NCBI RefSeq assembly: GCF_031199965.1
Contig: NZ_CP133605.1
Coordinates: 1,582,501-1,646,500, forward strand
From: Paenibacillus sp. D2_2
GTDB taxonomy: Bacteria > Bacillota > Bacilli > Paenibacillales > Paenibacillaceae
Length of the DNA: 64,000 nt
Reading direction: 5' to 3'
The notes beneath the pieces are model-generated. The model worked only from the letters and a program-made list of their open reading frames with translations, was not told the DNA's origin and made no database searches. A program made the position numbers and the translations under genes. Every line of letters starts with the position of its first letter. The first letter of the stretch is position 1. Below, piece by piece: positions 42,430-51,612 of this stretch.

Positions 42430-43688
42430 TTATGACAAACGGCGGGTTAATGCCCAGAAGATAAGGGCTATTGTGCTAATAGCGGCGCCGAACAAGCAGA
42501 CGGCATTCCAGCCTGCATAGGCGTAAAGTTTGGTTGAAGCAATCGATCCGGTGGCGCTTCCGATGGAATAGAAAATCATGTAGGCTGCGGTCAGCCGGCT
42601 TCTAGCCTCGGGGCGCACATTGAAGATCAAGCTCTGGTTCGTGACATGTACGGCCTGCACGGCTGCGTCAAGAAGGACAACACCAATAATCAAAAAGATC
42701 AGTGAATGTCTAAGATAGTGAATAGGCAGCCAGGATACCATTAGCAAGAATAAGGCGGTGCCCGTGGTCTTCTGCCCCATCCACGATCGGTGAACTGTCC
42801 CGCTCGGGCCGCAGCCAATGCTCCCGCTACGCCAGCGAGACCAAAGGCACCAATAGCTGTATGTGAAAGAGAATATGGGGGTGAACTAAGCGGCAGTACT
42901 AAAGAAGTCCACAATGTACTAAAAGCTGTAAAGATTAGCATAGCAAGAATGGCGCGATTCCGTAGGATACGTTCTTCCACGAATAGTTTTAGTACCGAAT
43001 GAAGTAACTGCGGATAGGAGAGTATGTTTTTTTCCACTTTATAATGCTGTGGCATTACTCGATATATAGCGCCAACAATAATAAGCATCAATGCTGCAGA
43101 GGTAAGATAGACTGAACGCCACCCAGCAAGGTCAGTTAATGTTCCCGCAACGGTTCTTGCTAACAGGATTCCAATGACCACTCCGCTTGTTACAAAACCG
43201 ACTATACTCCCTCGCTCGGACGGGGCTGCTAGAGTTGAAGCGAATGATACCAACACTTGGGTTACAACGGCAAGCAGCCCCATAATAGCTAAGCCAATGA
43301 AAAGCACTGGTAAGGCAGGGGCGGTTCCAATGACGATTAGAGCGGCAATCGATATAAGCATCATAACGATAATCAATCGCCGTTGATTCAACAAGTCGCC
43401 AAGTGGAACGAGCAGAAATAGCCCCAATGCATAACAAACTTGAGTCACAGTGATGACAATTCCAAGGGAAGAATGAGAGATACCAAATTCATATGCTAGA
43501 GAGTCCAGTAGCGGTTGAGCGTAATAAACATTTGATACGGCTAGCCCACAAGCGATGGCGAATAATATTGCTATACGTCGCGTCATTAAGGTTGGGGCAG
43601 TATTAGCAGTAGTAGTTACTTTTTGTGTTATGTCTATGCTGCTTTGGTCGCTATCGATAACAGAAGAATCTGAGCCAATGTTTTGCAT
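42430..43688 (-). CDS. MFS transporter, frameshifted as read
   Basis: This is a 12-helix major facilitator pump (419 residues after repair), of the drug-efflux type. Motif A-like GDLLNQRR and PLLDSLAYEFGISHSSLG are in the first half. The frame breaks at the four-G run complementary to 42775-42778; one extra G changes GWGRRPR to the expected GWGQKTTGTALFLLM and joins the C-terminal half. The start at 43688 is chosen since GAGGTG precedes it; an upstream ATG at 43721 overlaps the operator. It is divergent from a TetR gene whose operator-like site overlaps the start region, so it is probably TetR-repressed. Compounds exported are unknown. Confidence 0.82.
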
Positions 43689-43714
43689 GATTAACACCTC
43701 GCAGAAATAATTTA

Positions 43715-43828
43715 ATACCAATCGGTATATAATTTATACGTAAATATATATTGTGGTATTAATTGTTGTCAAGATATATTTGACATTATAACTATTACAG
43801 AATAAAATTATTTATACCGATCGATATA
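43715..43828. promoter_or_regulatory. Two similar palindromes between the MFS and TetR genes
   Basis: ATACCAATCGGTAT (43715-43728), with perfect 5-bp arms, lies 27 bp before the MFS start. TATACCGATCGATATA (43813-43828), nearly perfect, lies 21 bp before the TetR start. The shared ATACC-N4-GGTAT core suggests TetR binds both, repressing the pump and itself. Confidence 0.65.
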
Positions 43829-43849
43829 AAAAGGGTTGGAGGTAATGAA

Positions 43850-44434
43850 ATGGCCAGGCTTCGTGAGTTCGATGAGGTTCAAGCTTTGGATGCGGCGATG
43901 CAGATTTTTTGGGAGAAGGGATTTGAAGCCACTTCTTTAAGTGATCTAACATCTAGGATGGGAATACAACGTCCTAGTATATATGCGGCATTTGGGGATA
44001 AAAAGCAGCTGTTTGAAGCCGCGCTGCGTAAATATACACAGATTCATGCCTCTAATATTAGAAATCAGTTCCATAACAGTTCTTCTATTAGAGAAGCGTT
44101 TCGCGCCTTTTTTGAAGGAATGGTGGAGCAGGAATATATGGGGGAGTTCAACCGTGGTTGTTTTTGTCTAAATACGATGGTGGAGCTTGCGCCTCATGAC
44201 GAGAAATTTGAAATTCTTACGAGGGAGCACCAGATGTACCTGACGGTTATTTTTCAGGATGCCATTGAACGGGGAATACAATCAGGTGAACTTAAACCCC
44301 GTCTGAACGCAAAGGCTCTGGCACAGACATTGATAGTCTCGTTGATCGGACTGACCGTAATGATGAAGTCCCGTCCGGAACGGTCTTTTGCGGATAATGT
44401 GGTGTCGGGGATACTTTTGCTGCTAGCCGATTAA
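43850..44434 (+). CDS. TetR/AcrR-family transcriptional regulator
   Basis: This 194-residue regulator has the N-terminal TetR helix-turn-helix (ALDAAMQIFWEKGFEATSLSDLTSRMGIQRPSIYAAFGDKKQLFEAAL) and an effector domain with GCFCLNTMVEL. AGGTAATGAA follows a GGAGG site just before the ATG. It is divergent from the MFS pump and shares similar operators. The likely role is to derepress the pump on binding a toxic compound. Confidence 0.88.
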   Translation: MARLREFDEVQALDAAMQIFWEKGFEATSLSDLTSRMGIQRPSIYAAFGDKKQLFEAALRKYTQIHASNIRNQFHNSSSIREAFRAFFEGMVEQEYMGEFNRGCFCLNTMVELAPHDEKFEILTREHQMYLTVIFQDAIERGIQSGELKPRLNAKALAQTLIVSLIGLTVMMKSRPERSFADNVVSGILLLLAD

Positions 44435-44546
44435 GTTAGACTACTTTTAATGTAAGTCTGCAAAACTATAAAGAACAGCCGAATATGGATATTAGAGACA
44501 GAGGCGGTAGAACGGGAATACTGAAGCAAAGAAATCATTCATTAAT

Positions 44547-44581
44547 AGACAAAGACCAGTTCATAGAACTGGTCTTTGTCT
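44547..44581. terminator. Bidirectional terminator
   Basis: AGACAAAGACCAGTTC and GAACTGGTCTTTGTCT form a 16-bp perfect stem around ATA. It lies between the TetR gene and the convergent peptide/regulator genes. Confidence 0.88.
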
Positions 44582-44606
44582 TATATTTGAAACTAGTTAA
44601 TACTAC

Positions 44607-44708
44607 CTACAACCATCCATGATAGTCAGATAACATAGTTATGATTGAAGAAGAAGTAACAATTACTGAGAAGCTAGCCAACAGGAGTGCTGCCAATTTT
44701 CTTTTCAT
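44607..44708 (-). CDS. Candidate exported signalling peptide (RRNPP-type pheromone precursor)
   Basis: This 33-codon gene starts at ATG 44708, 7-8 bases after AGAGGTG. The peptide begins MKRKLAALLLASFSVIV, a basic then hydrophobic Sec-type leader, followed by a polar region and a final SDYHGWL. It overlaps the 3' end of the HTH-TPR regulator gene (stop at 44674) by 35 bp in another frame. This arrangement (small exported peptide at the 3' end of its TPR receptor gene) is typical of Rap-Phr, PlcR-PapR and NprR-NprX. A stem-loop terminator follows. Maturation would release a C-terminal oligopeptide that is re-imported and bound by the TPR domain. No homologue is known to me. Confidence 0.6.
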   Translation of the reverse strand: MKRKLAALLLASFSVIVTSSSIITMLSDYHGWL

Positions 44709-46067
44709 TTGTATACACCTCTGATATGAATTTTTTATAGGCTAGTTTAGTTCCAGAATCAGATATCTCTCTGAAACTTTCAAATAAGCCTATACATTTT
44801 ATTATACAATGTTTCTCATTAATGGATACTGATTTTTCCAAACTTTTTATAAGATGCCAGAATCCTACCCCGTTTTGACCCTTATTTAGATAATAATGGG
44901 CCAATTCATAATTAAAACGAGCTTGAAGTTCTTCTATCATCTGTTGAGAATATAATCTGTTGGAATACTTAGGGTTTGTTATCAATGAGGAAACCTCAAA
45001 ACGCTGAAGAATATCATCGATGTTAAAATGGTAGCGATTAGCGAATTCAATGATGTTTATTAGAGACAACAGTACTTCTTCTTTATTTGATTCAATATAA
45101 GCTACATAATCTGCTAGTACGCTTGGATCACCTGCGGATAATTTAGTCACCAATACGTTCATTTTGGCCCATTTTTCAAAGTTTTCCTTCCATGTTAGTG
45201 TATCTTCATCCTTATCCTTTACCCAGTCTAAATCTGCATACATCTGAATATACTGTATGGCTTTTTCATAGTCCCCATTGTGTTTATGAACACTTCCTAG
45301 GAGTAAATAGGAGTAAGCGATATAAGTAAAAGGTGGACGAGAAAGTTTATGAACCATATCATTATTTAAGATTTTTTTATACTGAAATTCAGCTTTTTGC
45401 TTAAGTTTCTCGACAATTTCCTCTACTTTATTCCACCGGAGTAATGCTCGATATGTATTCGCCAGATCCTTCAATGCATCAAGTTGGTCATATTCATCTA
45501 AACGATCAACGAAAAGTTCAAACTGAATAGCCCTTTGATAATTTCTCTCTTGGTTATTATCAAGTTTGCACATAAATAAACGATATTGACAAAGAGCCAA
45601 TCGTTCAGAATGTTGGTTTTTCTCACTGAGTGCCACATTTTCATATAAGATAATAGCTGCTTCTTTTTTCCATTATTATTGAAATCTTCGGCTACTTCAA
45701 ACAGGTGTGGGGAATATATCAGGTTGTCTAGTAATTGATGAACTGCTTTAAGAAAGGTATCTAATTTGCCAACCTCAGCGCAACCGTATAAGAAGGGCTT
45801 GATTTTACGCCAGTTAGGGGAAGACCCAGCTATAACTTCATCATAGTATTGATCATATAAAGAGCCTTTTGGTAATCCCATAACTGATGTGATTTGGTCT
45901 AGCTGATCAAAACTCAAGGTTCTATTTCCATTGAGAATGTAACTAAGGGATCCTACATTCATATCAATTTTCTCTGCAAATCTTCGTAGATTTAATCCTT
46001 CTTGATTCATAAAATCGTTCAGTGCTGTACTTATCGTGGTTGTATGGTTCAAACTAGCCACCCCCAC
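44674..46067 (-). CDS. HTH-TPR regulator of RRNPP type, frameshifted as read
   Basis: The N-terminus is an Xre-like helix-turn-helix (ALNDFMNQEGLNLRRFAEKIDMNVGSLSYILNGNRTLSFDQLDQIT). After a short linker, alpha-helical repeats follow (tetratricopeptide-like: SERLALCQYRLFMCKLDNNQERNYQRAIQF...LGSVHKHNGDYEKAIQYIQMYADL). The frame breaks at the six-base run 45664-45669, where one added A (minus strand) gives GNNGKKEAAIILYENVALSEKN and 464 residues, the length of RRNPP receptors. GTG 46067 and TTG 46052 are both possible starts; GGGGGTGG lies 7 bases before the TTG, so the TTG is perhaps better. The DNA is AT-rich. The partner peptide gene overlaps its 3' end. Confidence 0.75.
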
Positions 46068-46088
46068 CGTCGGATCTCTAATATTTCT

Positions 46089-46117
46089 ATAGTATCCATT
46101 TTTTGAATGTTGGTCAA
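46089..46117 (-). promoter_or_regulatory. Promoter of the HTH-TPR regulator
   Basis: On the minus strand: TTGACC (46117-46112), 17 bases, TACTAT (46094-46089). Transcription would start near 46082, giving a very short leader. Confidence 0.55.
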
Positions 46118-46296
46118 TAAAATACAGGAATAGGATAGAAGGATGAGGAACCCAAATAACGGAATGGAGGAAGTGATCACTAATGTACAGTAGTCTTATA
46201 TATTATAGTAAAGAAAATCGAGATGGCAGGATATGAAGCTTACTCTAGTCCAAAAAACGTGTATAAGGATATCATCTCGAAATATAGACAGGTATG

Positions 46297-46325
46297 TTGC
46301 GTTAAAAAGAATCTTTCTATATAAT
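46297..46325 (+). promoter_or_regulatory. leuS promoter
   Basis: TTGCGT (46297-46302), 17 bases, TATAAT (46320-46325), immediately upstream of the T-box. Confidence 0.7.
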
Positions 46326-46348
46326 ATAGGGTGATTCATTGGATATTT

Positions 46349-46646
46349 GCGACTTTGATGAGGATTATTAATTTGGTTTCTGCGCCATACAGAGAGCCGA
46401 CGGCTGGTGGAAGTCGGTTGGAGCAACAAATGAACTCACCTCTGAGTCATGATGCAAAGGGTTTGGATTCAGCTATATCGCCGATAACAACAAGGCGAAG
46501 CCCATTAACATCATCGTCTTACCCGCGTTATTGGGTACAAAGTGAGTGAAGGACAAAGCATGTCCGAAGCTAACTAGGGTGGTACCACGGGAAATTTCCT
46601 CTCGTCCCTAGCGATTAAACGCTATGGATGAAGAGGTTTTTTTTAC
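46349..46646 (+). ncRNA. T-box leader, leucine specific
   Basis: Stem I shows the conserved AGAGAGCCGACGGCTGGTGG (46391-46410) with the AAGTCGG return, then the specifier loop GAACTCACC, giving CTC (46435-46437), a leucine codon. The T-box sequence AGGGTGGTACCACGG (46576-46590) pairs with uncharged tRNA. A terminator, CCTCT ... AGAGG with CTAGCG/CGCTA inside, ends in eight T at 46637-46644. Uncharged leucyl-tRNA prevents termination, so leuS expression rises when leucine is short. This is a well-known Firmicute element. Confidence 0.93.
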
Positions 46647-46682
46647 ATTTCAGGAGATATTTTTGAGGAGGATTCGAGAATC

Positions 46683-49112
46683 ATGGCGGACAAGAACGTA
46701 CCTCATGACGTTTACCAAGCCCAGTCGATTGAGCCGAAATGGCAAGCGTATTGGGAAGAAAATCACACTTTCAAGACTCGCGAAGACGCGGGAAAACCCA
46801 AGTTTTATGCACTAGATATGTTCCCTTATCCTTCGGGCGCGGGGCTTCATGTAGGCCATCCTGAAGGCTACACAGCGACGGATATCGTATCTCGCTACAA
46901 GCGGATGCGCGGCTATAACGTGCTCCATCCAATGGGCTGGGACGCCTTTGGTCTACCAGCTGAGCAGTACGCGATGGATACAGGGAAGCATCCTCGTGAC
47001 TTTACGGTCAAGAATGTAAACAACTTCCGGCGTCAGATTAAATCGCTTGGTTTCTCCTATGATTGGGAACGTGAAATTAGCACGACCGATCCGGAATACT
47101 ATAAATGGACACAATGGATCTTTATCCAGCTCTACAAGAGAGGACTTGCTTATGTAGCAGAGATTCCGGTGAACTGGTGTCCAGCACTCGGCACTGTACT
47201 TGCCAATGAAGAAGTCATTGACGGTAAGAGTGAGCGCGGCGGCCATCCGGTTATCCGTAAGCCGATGCGTCAATGGGTGCTGAAGATTACCGAGTATGCG
47301 GAACGCTTATTGGAAGATCTCGAGGAGCTTGACTGGTCCGAGAGTATTAAGGATATGCAGCGTAACTGGATCGGCAAATCCGAAGGTGCGGAAGTCGTGT
47401 TTGATATCGATGGACATGAGGATAAGCTGGTCGTATTTACGACTCGTCCGGATACATTGTTCGGCTCCACTTACGCTGTGCTTGCTCCTGAACATGAACT
47501 GGTAGCCAAGATCACGACTGACGCACAACGTGATGCGGTAGCGGGTTATCAAGAACAGGCTGCTCATAAGAGTGATCTGGAGCGTACAGATTTGGCAAAA
47601 GAGAAGACAGGTGTATTCACAGGTGCTTATGCGATCAACCCGGTTAACGGTGCGAAGCTGCCGATCTGGATTGCTGACTATGTACTTGCTGGTTATGGTA
47701 CAGGGGCTATTATGGCTGTACCTGGTCATGACGAACGCGACTACGAATTTGCCAAGCAATTCGATCTTCCTATCATTGAAGTGCTGTCCGGTGGCGACGT
47801 GTCCAAGGAAGCCTATACAGGAGACGGTCCTCATGTCAATTCCGGATTCCTGGATGGTATGGACAAAGAAGCAGGAATTAAGAAGATGATCTCCTGGCTT
47901 GAAGAGAACGACAAAGGCCAAGGGAAAATCACTTACCGTCTGCGCGACTGGTTGTTCAGCCGTCAGCGTTATTGGGGCGAGCCGATTCCGATTCTTCATC
48001 TCGAAGATGGAACGATGAAGCCGGTTCCTGAGGACCAACTGCCGCTTGTTCTCCCGGAAGTCGAACATATCAAGCCGTCCGGTACAGGGGAATCTCCGCT
48101 GGCGAATGTTACGGAATGGGTAAATACGGTAGATCCTGAGACAGGACTTAAAGCTCGTCGCGAGACAAATACGATGCCGCAATGGGCGGGAAGCTCCTGG
48201 TACTACCTGCGCTATATCGATCCGCATAATAATAAGGAACTTTGCTCCCAAGAGAAGCAGAAGGAATGGCTTCCGGTTGACCTGTATATCGGTGGTGTAG
48301 AGCATGCGGTACTTCATTTGCTATATGCACGTTTCTGGCATAAGGTGCTGTATGATCTTGGCGTTGTGTCAACGAAAGAACCATTCCAAAAGTTGGTTAA
48401 CCAAGGGATGATTCTGGGGACAAACAATGAGAAGATGAGTAAATCCCGTGGCAACGTCATTAATCCAGATGACATCGTGAACAATTATGGAGCGGATACA
48501 CTCCGTATGTATGAAATGTTCATGGGACCACTCGAAATAACCAAACCATGGAGCGAGAATGGGGTTGAAGGAGCTCACCGGTTCTTGTGCAGGATCTGGC
48601 GTCTGTTCGTTACTGAGGATGGAAGCCTGAACGCCAAGATCGGCGGCGAAGGCAGCGACGAATTCAAGCGTACTTGGCATAAGACGGTGAAGAAGGTAAC
48701 AGAGGATTTGGAGGGTATGCGCTTCAATACGGCGATCAGCCAGTTGATGATCTTTGTTAACGAAGCTTATAAAGCGGATAGCATACCTCAGGAAGCAGCA
48801 GAGAATTTTGTACAAATGCTGTCTCCGCTGGCACCGCATATTGCAGAGGAATTGTGGGAGCGTCTTGGCCATTCCGATGGCATCAGCTATGTATCATGGC
48901 CAACATATGATGAAGCTTGGACTGTAGATGCTGAAGTAGAGATCGTTATTCAAGTGAACGGAAAAATCGTGGAACGCACGAAGATTTCCAAAGACCTTGA
49001 CCAAGCAGCTATGCAAGAACACAGCATGAACCTGCCTAATGTTAAGCAGGCTGTTGAAGGCAAAACGATCCGTAAAGTGATTGCCGTTCCGGCAAGCTTG
49101 TCAATATCGTAG
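46683..49112 (+). CDS. leuS: Leucyl-tRNA synthetase
   Basis: The 809-residue class I aminoacyl-tRNA synthetase charges tRNA-Leu. The HIGH-type motif is in [21 protein letters not shown] (about 44-64), the tryptophan-containing [13 protein letters not shown] block follows the CP1 editing region, and the KMSKS motif is in [10 protein letters not shown] (about 582). The C-terminal anticodon domain is present and the length is normal. GGAGGATTCGAGA precedes the ATG. The T-box leader upstream controls it. Confidence 0.97.
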   Translation: MADKNVPHDVYQAQSIEPKWQAYWEENHTFKTREDAGKPKFYALDMFPYPSGAGLHVGHPEGYTATDIVSRYKRMRGYNVLHPMGWDAFGLPAEQYAMDTGKHPRDFTVKNVNNFRRQIKSLGFSYDWEREISTTDPEYYKWTQWIFIQLYKRGLAYVAEIPVNWCPALGTVLANEEVIDGKSERGGHPVIRKPMRQWVLKITEYAERLLEDLEELDWSESIKDMQRNWIGKSEGAEVVFDIDGHEDKLVVFTTRPDTLFGSTYAVLAPEHELVAKITTDAQRDAVAGYQEQAAHKSDLERTDLAKEKTGVFTGAYAINPVNGAKLPIWIADYVLAGYGTGAIMAVPGHDERDYEFAKQFDLPIIEVLSGGDVSKEAYTGDGPHVNSGFLDGMDKEAGIKKMISWLEENDKGQGKITYRLRDWLFSRQRYWGEPIPILHLEDGTMKPVPEDQLPLVLPEVEHIKPSGTGESPLANVTEWVNTVDPETGLKARRETNTMPQWAGSSWYYLRYIDPHNNKELCSQEKQKEWLPVDLYIGGVEHAVLHLLYARFWHKVLYDLGVVSTKEPFQKLVNQGMILGTNNEKMSKSRGNVINPDDIVNNYGADTLRMYEMFMGPLEITKPWSENGVEGAHRFLCRIWRLFVTEDGSLNAKIGGEGSDEFKRTWHKTVKKVTEDLEGMRFNTAISQLMIFVNEAYKADSIPQEAAENFVQMLSPLAPHIAEELWERLGHSDGISYVSWPTYDEAWTVDAEVEIVIQVNGKIVERTKISKDLDQAAMQEHSMNLPNVKQAVEGKTIRKVIAVPASLSIS

Positions 49113-49147
49113 TCGGATAATTCAATACTGCAGACAGATAAAGGACT

Positions 49148-49195
49148 GGGAAGGCCGGCCGAACCCGGCGGTCTTCCCTCTTTTTATACACTTTA
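49148..49195 (+). terminator. leuS terminator
   Basis: GGGAAGGCCGGCC and GGCGGTCTTCCC pair imperfectly around GAACCC and are followed by TCTTTTT. Confidence 0.75.
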
Positions 49196-49196
49196 G

Positions 49197-49373
49197 AGGT
49201 AGTTCAAAAAGTCCGCTTTTGATCACGAAGTGATTCAAGAAGTAAATTCGGCATCGAATCTTGAATTCAGCCGGGTCTTCTGGTGCTCACGTACCCAAAA
49301 CGTACGCTTTGCTCCTCAGACCCTAGCTTCATTCAACCTTCTCGGTGCTGAAAACCGACCTTTTTGAACACTC
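49197..49373 (+). repeat. Full-length dispersed repeat with inverted ends (MITE-like)
   Basis: The 177-bp element begins GAGGTAGTTCAAAAAG and ends CTTTTTGAACACTC, giving imperfect inverted ends of about 22 bp (GTTCAAAAAG-TCCGCTTTT versus GTTCAAAAAGGTCGGTTTT). It contains no gene. Shortened copies lie at 22563-22621, 36441-36488 and 56588-56638, with single ends at 60878-60892 and 61477-61488. It occupies the gap between leuS and comER. Confidence 0.75.
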
Positions 49374-49406
49374 ATTATTAAAATTGTATGTAGTTATATA
49401 GTAGAG

Positions 49407-50242
49407 TCACTGTTCATTTTGGATTTCACTAAACAATTTATCTAATTTGTCTAGATCCTCATTATATTTCTGATGTGTAGCGTTGATGAGCTTGGAGAAC
49501 ACGTCCTGTAGTCCTGAATCGAGAATGGCAATGCCTTCGGCGGTGATTCCGCCCGGTACGGCGACTCGTCGCTGAAGCTCTTCCGGGGATAGTCCACCTT
49601 CCGTAAGAAGCTTACCGGTACCGAGCAGCATTTGCGACCCTAGATACAAGGCATCGGCTCTGTCGATTCCGGTCATCTCAACCGCAGTCTCGGCCCAACG
49701 CTGCAGGATGAACGCGATAAAGGCCGGTCCGCAGCTAGAAATGTCAGAGGCGATCCGGGTTTGTTCTTCCTTGATGATTAACGGAGTACTAATCGATGAC
49801 AAGAGCTGCTCCAGTAAGAGACGGTCCTCCGGCTCTATGCGCGAACCATAAATGCAGAGCGAGGCTCCGCTTTGCACCGAATGTGTAATGCTTGGAATGA
49901 TCTTAGCTATACGCGATGGAACGGCCCGCTCCAGCATTTCAATCTGAACGGGACTCGTAATGGATACGATAATTTGTCGTTCTGTTAGCACATCCTTAAT
50001 CTCCGATAGGACGCTCGGGAAATCCAGCGGCTTCACACATAGGAATATAATTTGGCTCTCACGCGCGGCTTCGACATTGCTGTCTACGATGCTTATTCCG
50101 GGATGGCGTCCTGCAATCCGCTCCGCTTTATGCGGGAGCGATTACTGATGCAAATAAAGCTTTGATGCAGCGCACCGGAGCGTAGAAATGCGTCGATTAG
50201 CAGGCTGCCCATAGACCCTGTTCCGATGAAAGCCACTTTCAT
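49407..50242 (-). CDS. comER: ComER, pyrroline-5-carboxylate reductase-like, frameshifted as read
   Basis: The start MKVAFIGTGSMGSLLIDAFLRSG (ATG 50242, after GGAGG) is the nucleotide-binding region of a ProC-like protein. The frame breaks near 50128-50133, where one missing base turns SRxKAERIAGRHPGI into a stop. The rest (VDSNVEAARESQIIFLCVKPLDFPSV, SCGPAFIAFILQRWAE, VAVPGGITAEGIAIL) continues in the next frame. Repaired length is 278 residues. Its position divergent from comEA-comEB-comEC is that of comER in Bacillus, so I use that name. ComER is dispensable for competence, and its enzymatic role is unclear. Confidence 0.85.
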
Positions 50243-50355
50243 CCCGTTTCCTCCTTTCGTTGCAAATATGCAGTATTTTTATATATGTATGCATCTTGAT
50301 TGGATCTTCATGACCTAAATGGTACAGATTCTTTTGAGATTGGAGTGTTGTATTG

Positions 50356-50928
50356 ATGAATAAAGGCTATGTAATTACCTCCATTTGCTCTGCATTTGTT
50401 GGGGCTGTATTAATGCTTCTAGCTCTAGGTGGCGGACATGCCTCGGGCATTCAGGGGTGGACACCAGTGAATCGGGAGGTACAACTGACTCTGCAAGAGC
50501 AGGAGGGGAATAAGAATGGATCCTCCTCTGATCAACCGGCTGTGAATGTAATCGCACCGCAAACAACAGAGACATTGGTTCAGGGACAGACAGATCAGGC
50601 TTCACTTGGTGCAGATACGGTTGAGCAGACCGATAATATGGGGAAGGCTGAGGCGAACGCTAAGGGCACAGGTCCTTCTCATGCACAGCCCGAGAATGAG
50701 GGTACACCGCCTGCAGAAGCCCAAAGCCAGAGTGGCTTGATTAATATTAATACAGCTGGGGCGAAAGAACTTCAGGAGATCCCTGGAATTGGCGAGAAGA
50801 AGGCGCAGGCTATTATGAATTATCGGAATGAGAACGGTCCTTTTAAATCGGTGGAGGATCTGACCAAGGTAAAAGGGATTGGCGCAAAAATGCTTGAAAA
50901 AATGAAGCCATATATAGGACTGAGATAG
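50356..50928 (+). CDS. comEA: ComEA, DNA-binding competence protein
   Basis: The 190-residue protein has one N-terminal membrane helix (VITSICSAFVGAVLMLLALGG), a low-complexity linker, and a C-terminal helix-hairpin-helix pair (LININTAGAKELQEIPGIGEKKAQAIMNYR and FKSVEDLTKVKGIGAKMLEKMKPYI), which binds double-stranded DNA outside the membrane. ATG 50356 follows TTGGAGTG at about 10 bases. It precedes comEB and comEC, the usual operon order. The C-terminal tandem HhH is typical in length and sequence. Confidence 0.93.
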   Translation: MNKGYVITSICSAFVGAVLMLLALGGGHASGIQGWTPVNREVQLTLQEQEGNKNGSSSDQPAVNVIAPQTTETLVQGQTDQASLGADTVEQTDNMGKAEANAKGTGPSHAQPENEGTPPAEAQSQSGLININTAGAKELQEIPGIGEKKAQAIMNYRNENGPFKSVEDLTKVKGIGAKMLEKMKPYIGLR

Positions 50929-50939
50929 GAGGTTAACGA

Positions 50940-51461
50940 ATGATGAGCCATGAACAGCGGAAAGATTGGGATACGTATTTTATGGATATCGCCTATATGG
51001 TGTCAACGCGTTCCCGTTGCGATCGCCGCCATGTTGGAGCTGTACTCGTGCAAGGAAAGAAGCTGCTCGGAACAGCGTATAACGGAGCGCCATCTGGTGT
51101 TCCCGATTGTTCGGAAGCAGGCTGCATGATCTCTGAGGAATACGAGTTGGTTATTCAGGACGGTAATGAAACAATGGTGAAGAAGCAGCGTTGTGTTCGC
51201 ACCATCCACGCGGAGCAGAATCTGCTCTTGTTCACCGATCGGATTGATCGCGAGGGTTCGAGCGTATACGTAACGGATGAGCCGTGCTGGACCTGTGCGA
51301 ACATGCTCGCTAACAGCGGGATTACGGAGATCGTCTTCCATCGTCCTTACCCGAAGGATACCGACAAAGTTAGAATGATGTTAGAACAGGTGGGCATCAA
51401 GTTCCGTAGGCTCGACTCTTACCAGCCGCCACAAGAGACGGCTACCTCAGTAGAGAATTAG
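50940..51461 (+). CDS. comEB: ComEB, dCMP deaminase family
   Basis: The 173-residue zinc enzyme has the deaminase motif TIHAEQNLL (His-Ala-Glu) and EPCWTCANML (PCxxC) as zinc ligands and catalytic Glu. It converts dCMP to dUMP; the role in competence is uncertain. GGAGGTTAACGA precedes ATG 50940 (an ATG at 50943 is also possible). It lies 11 bp after comEA and a hairpin follows before comEC. Confidence 0.93.
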   Translation: MMSHEQRKDWDTYFMDIAYMVSTRSRCDRRHVGAVLVQGKKLLGTAYNGAPSGVPDCSEAGCMISEEYELVIQDGNETMVKKQRCVRTIHAEQNLLLFTDRIDREGSSVYVTDEPCWTCANMLANSGITEIVFHRPYPKDTDKVRMMLEQVGIKFRRLDSYQPPQETATSVEN

Positions 51462-51500
51462 TAGATCGACAATTAGTTCAATATATTTAACAAGATGTAG

Positions 51501-51540
51501 GAAGACCTCATCTGCTTAGGCAGATGGGGTTCTTTGTCGT
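51501..51540 (+). terminator. Hairpin between comEB and comEC
   Basis: CATCTGC TTAG GCAGATG, extended by GAAGACCT/GGGTTC, is followed by TCTTTGTCGTT. It would reduce but perhaps not abolish read-through into comEC. Confidence 0.7.
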
Positions 51541-51612
51541 TAATAGCGTGTGTTCATAGTTGCAAGTGATACAGGTTTATGACGCCAATATGATGATGGG
51601 AGGGGACAAAAT

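Noticed and set aside
47307..48317. Long 336-codon frame on the minus strand inside leuS
   Set aside because: It lies antisense to the conserved leuS catalytic and editing regions, has no homology or ribosome binding site that I can see, and is explained by codon bias of leuS.
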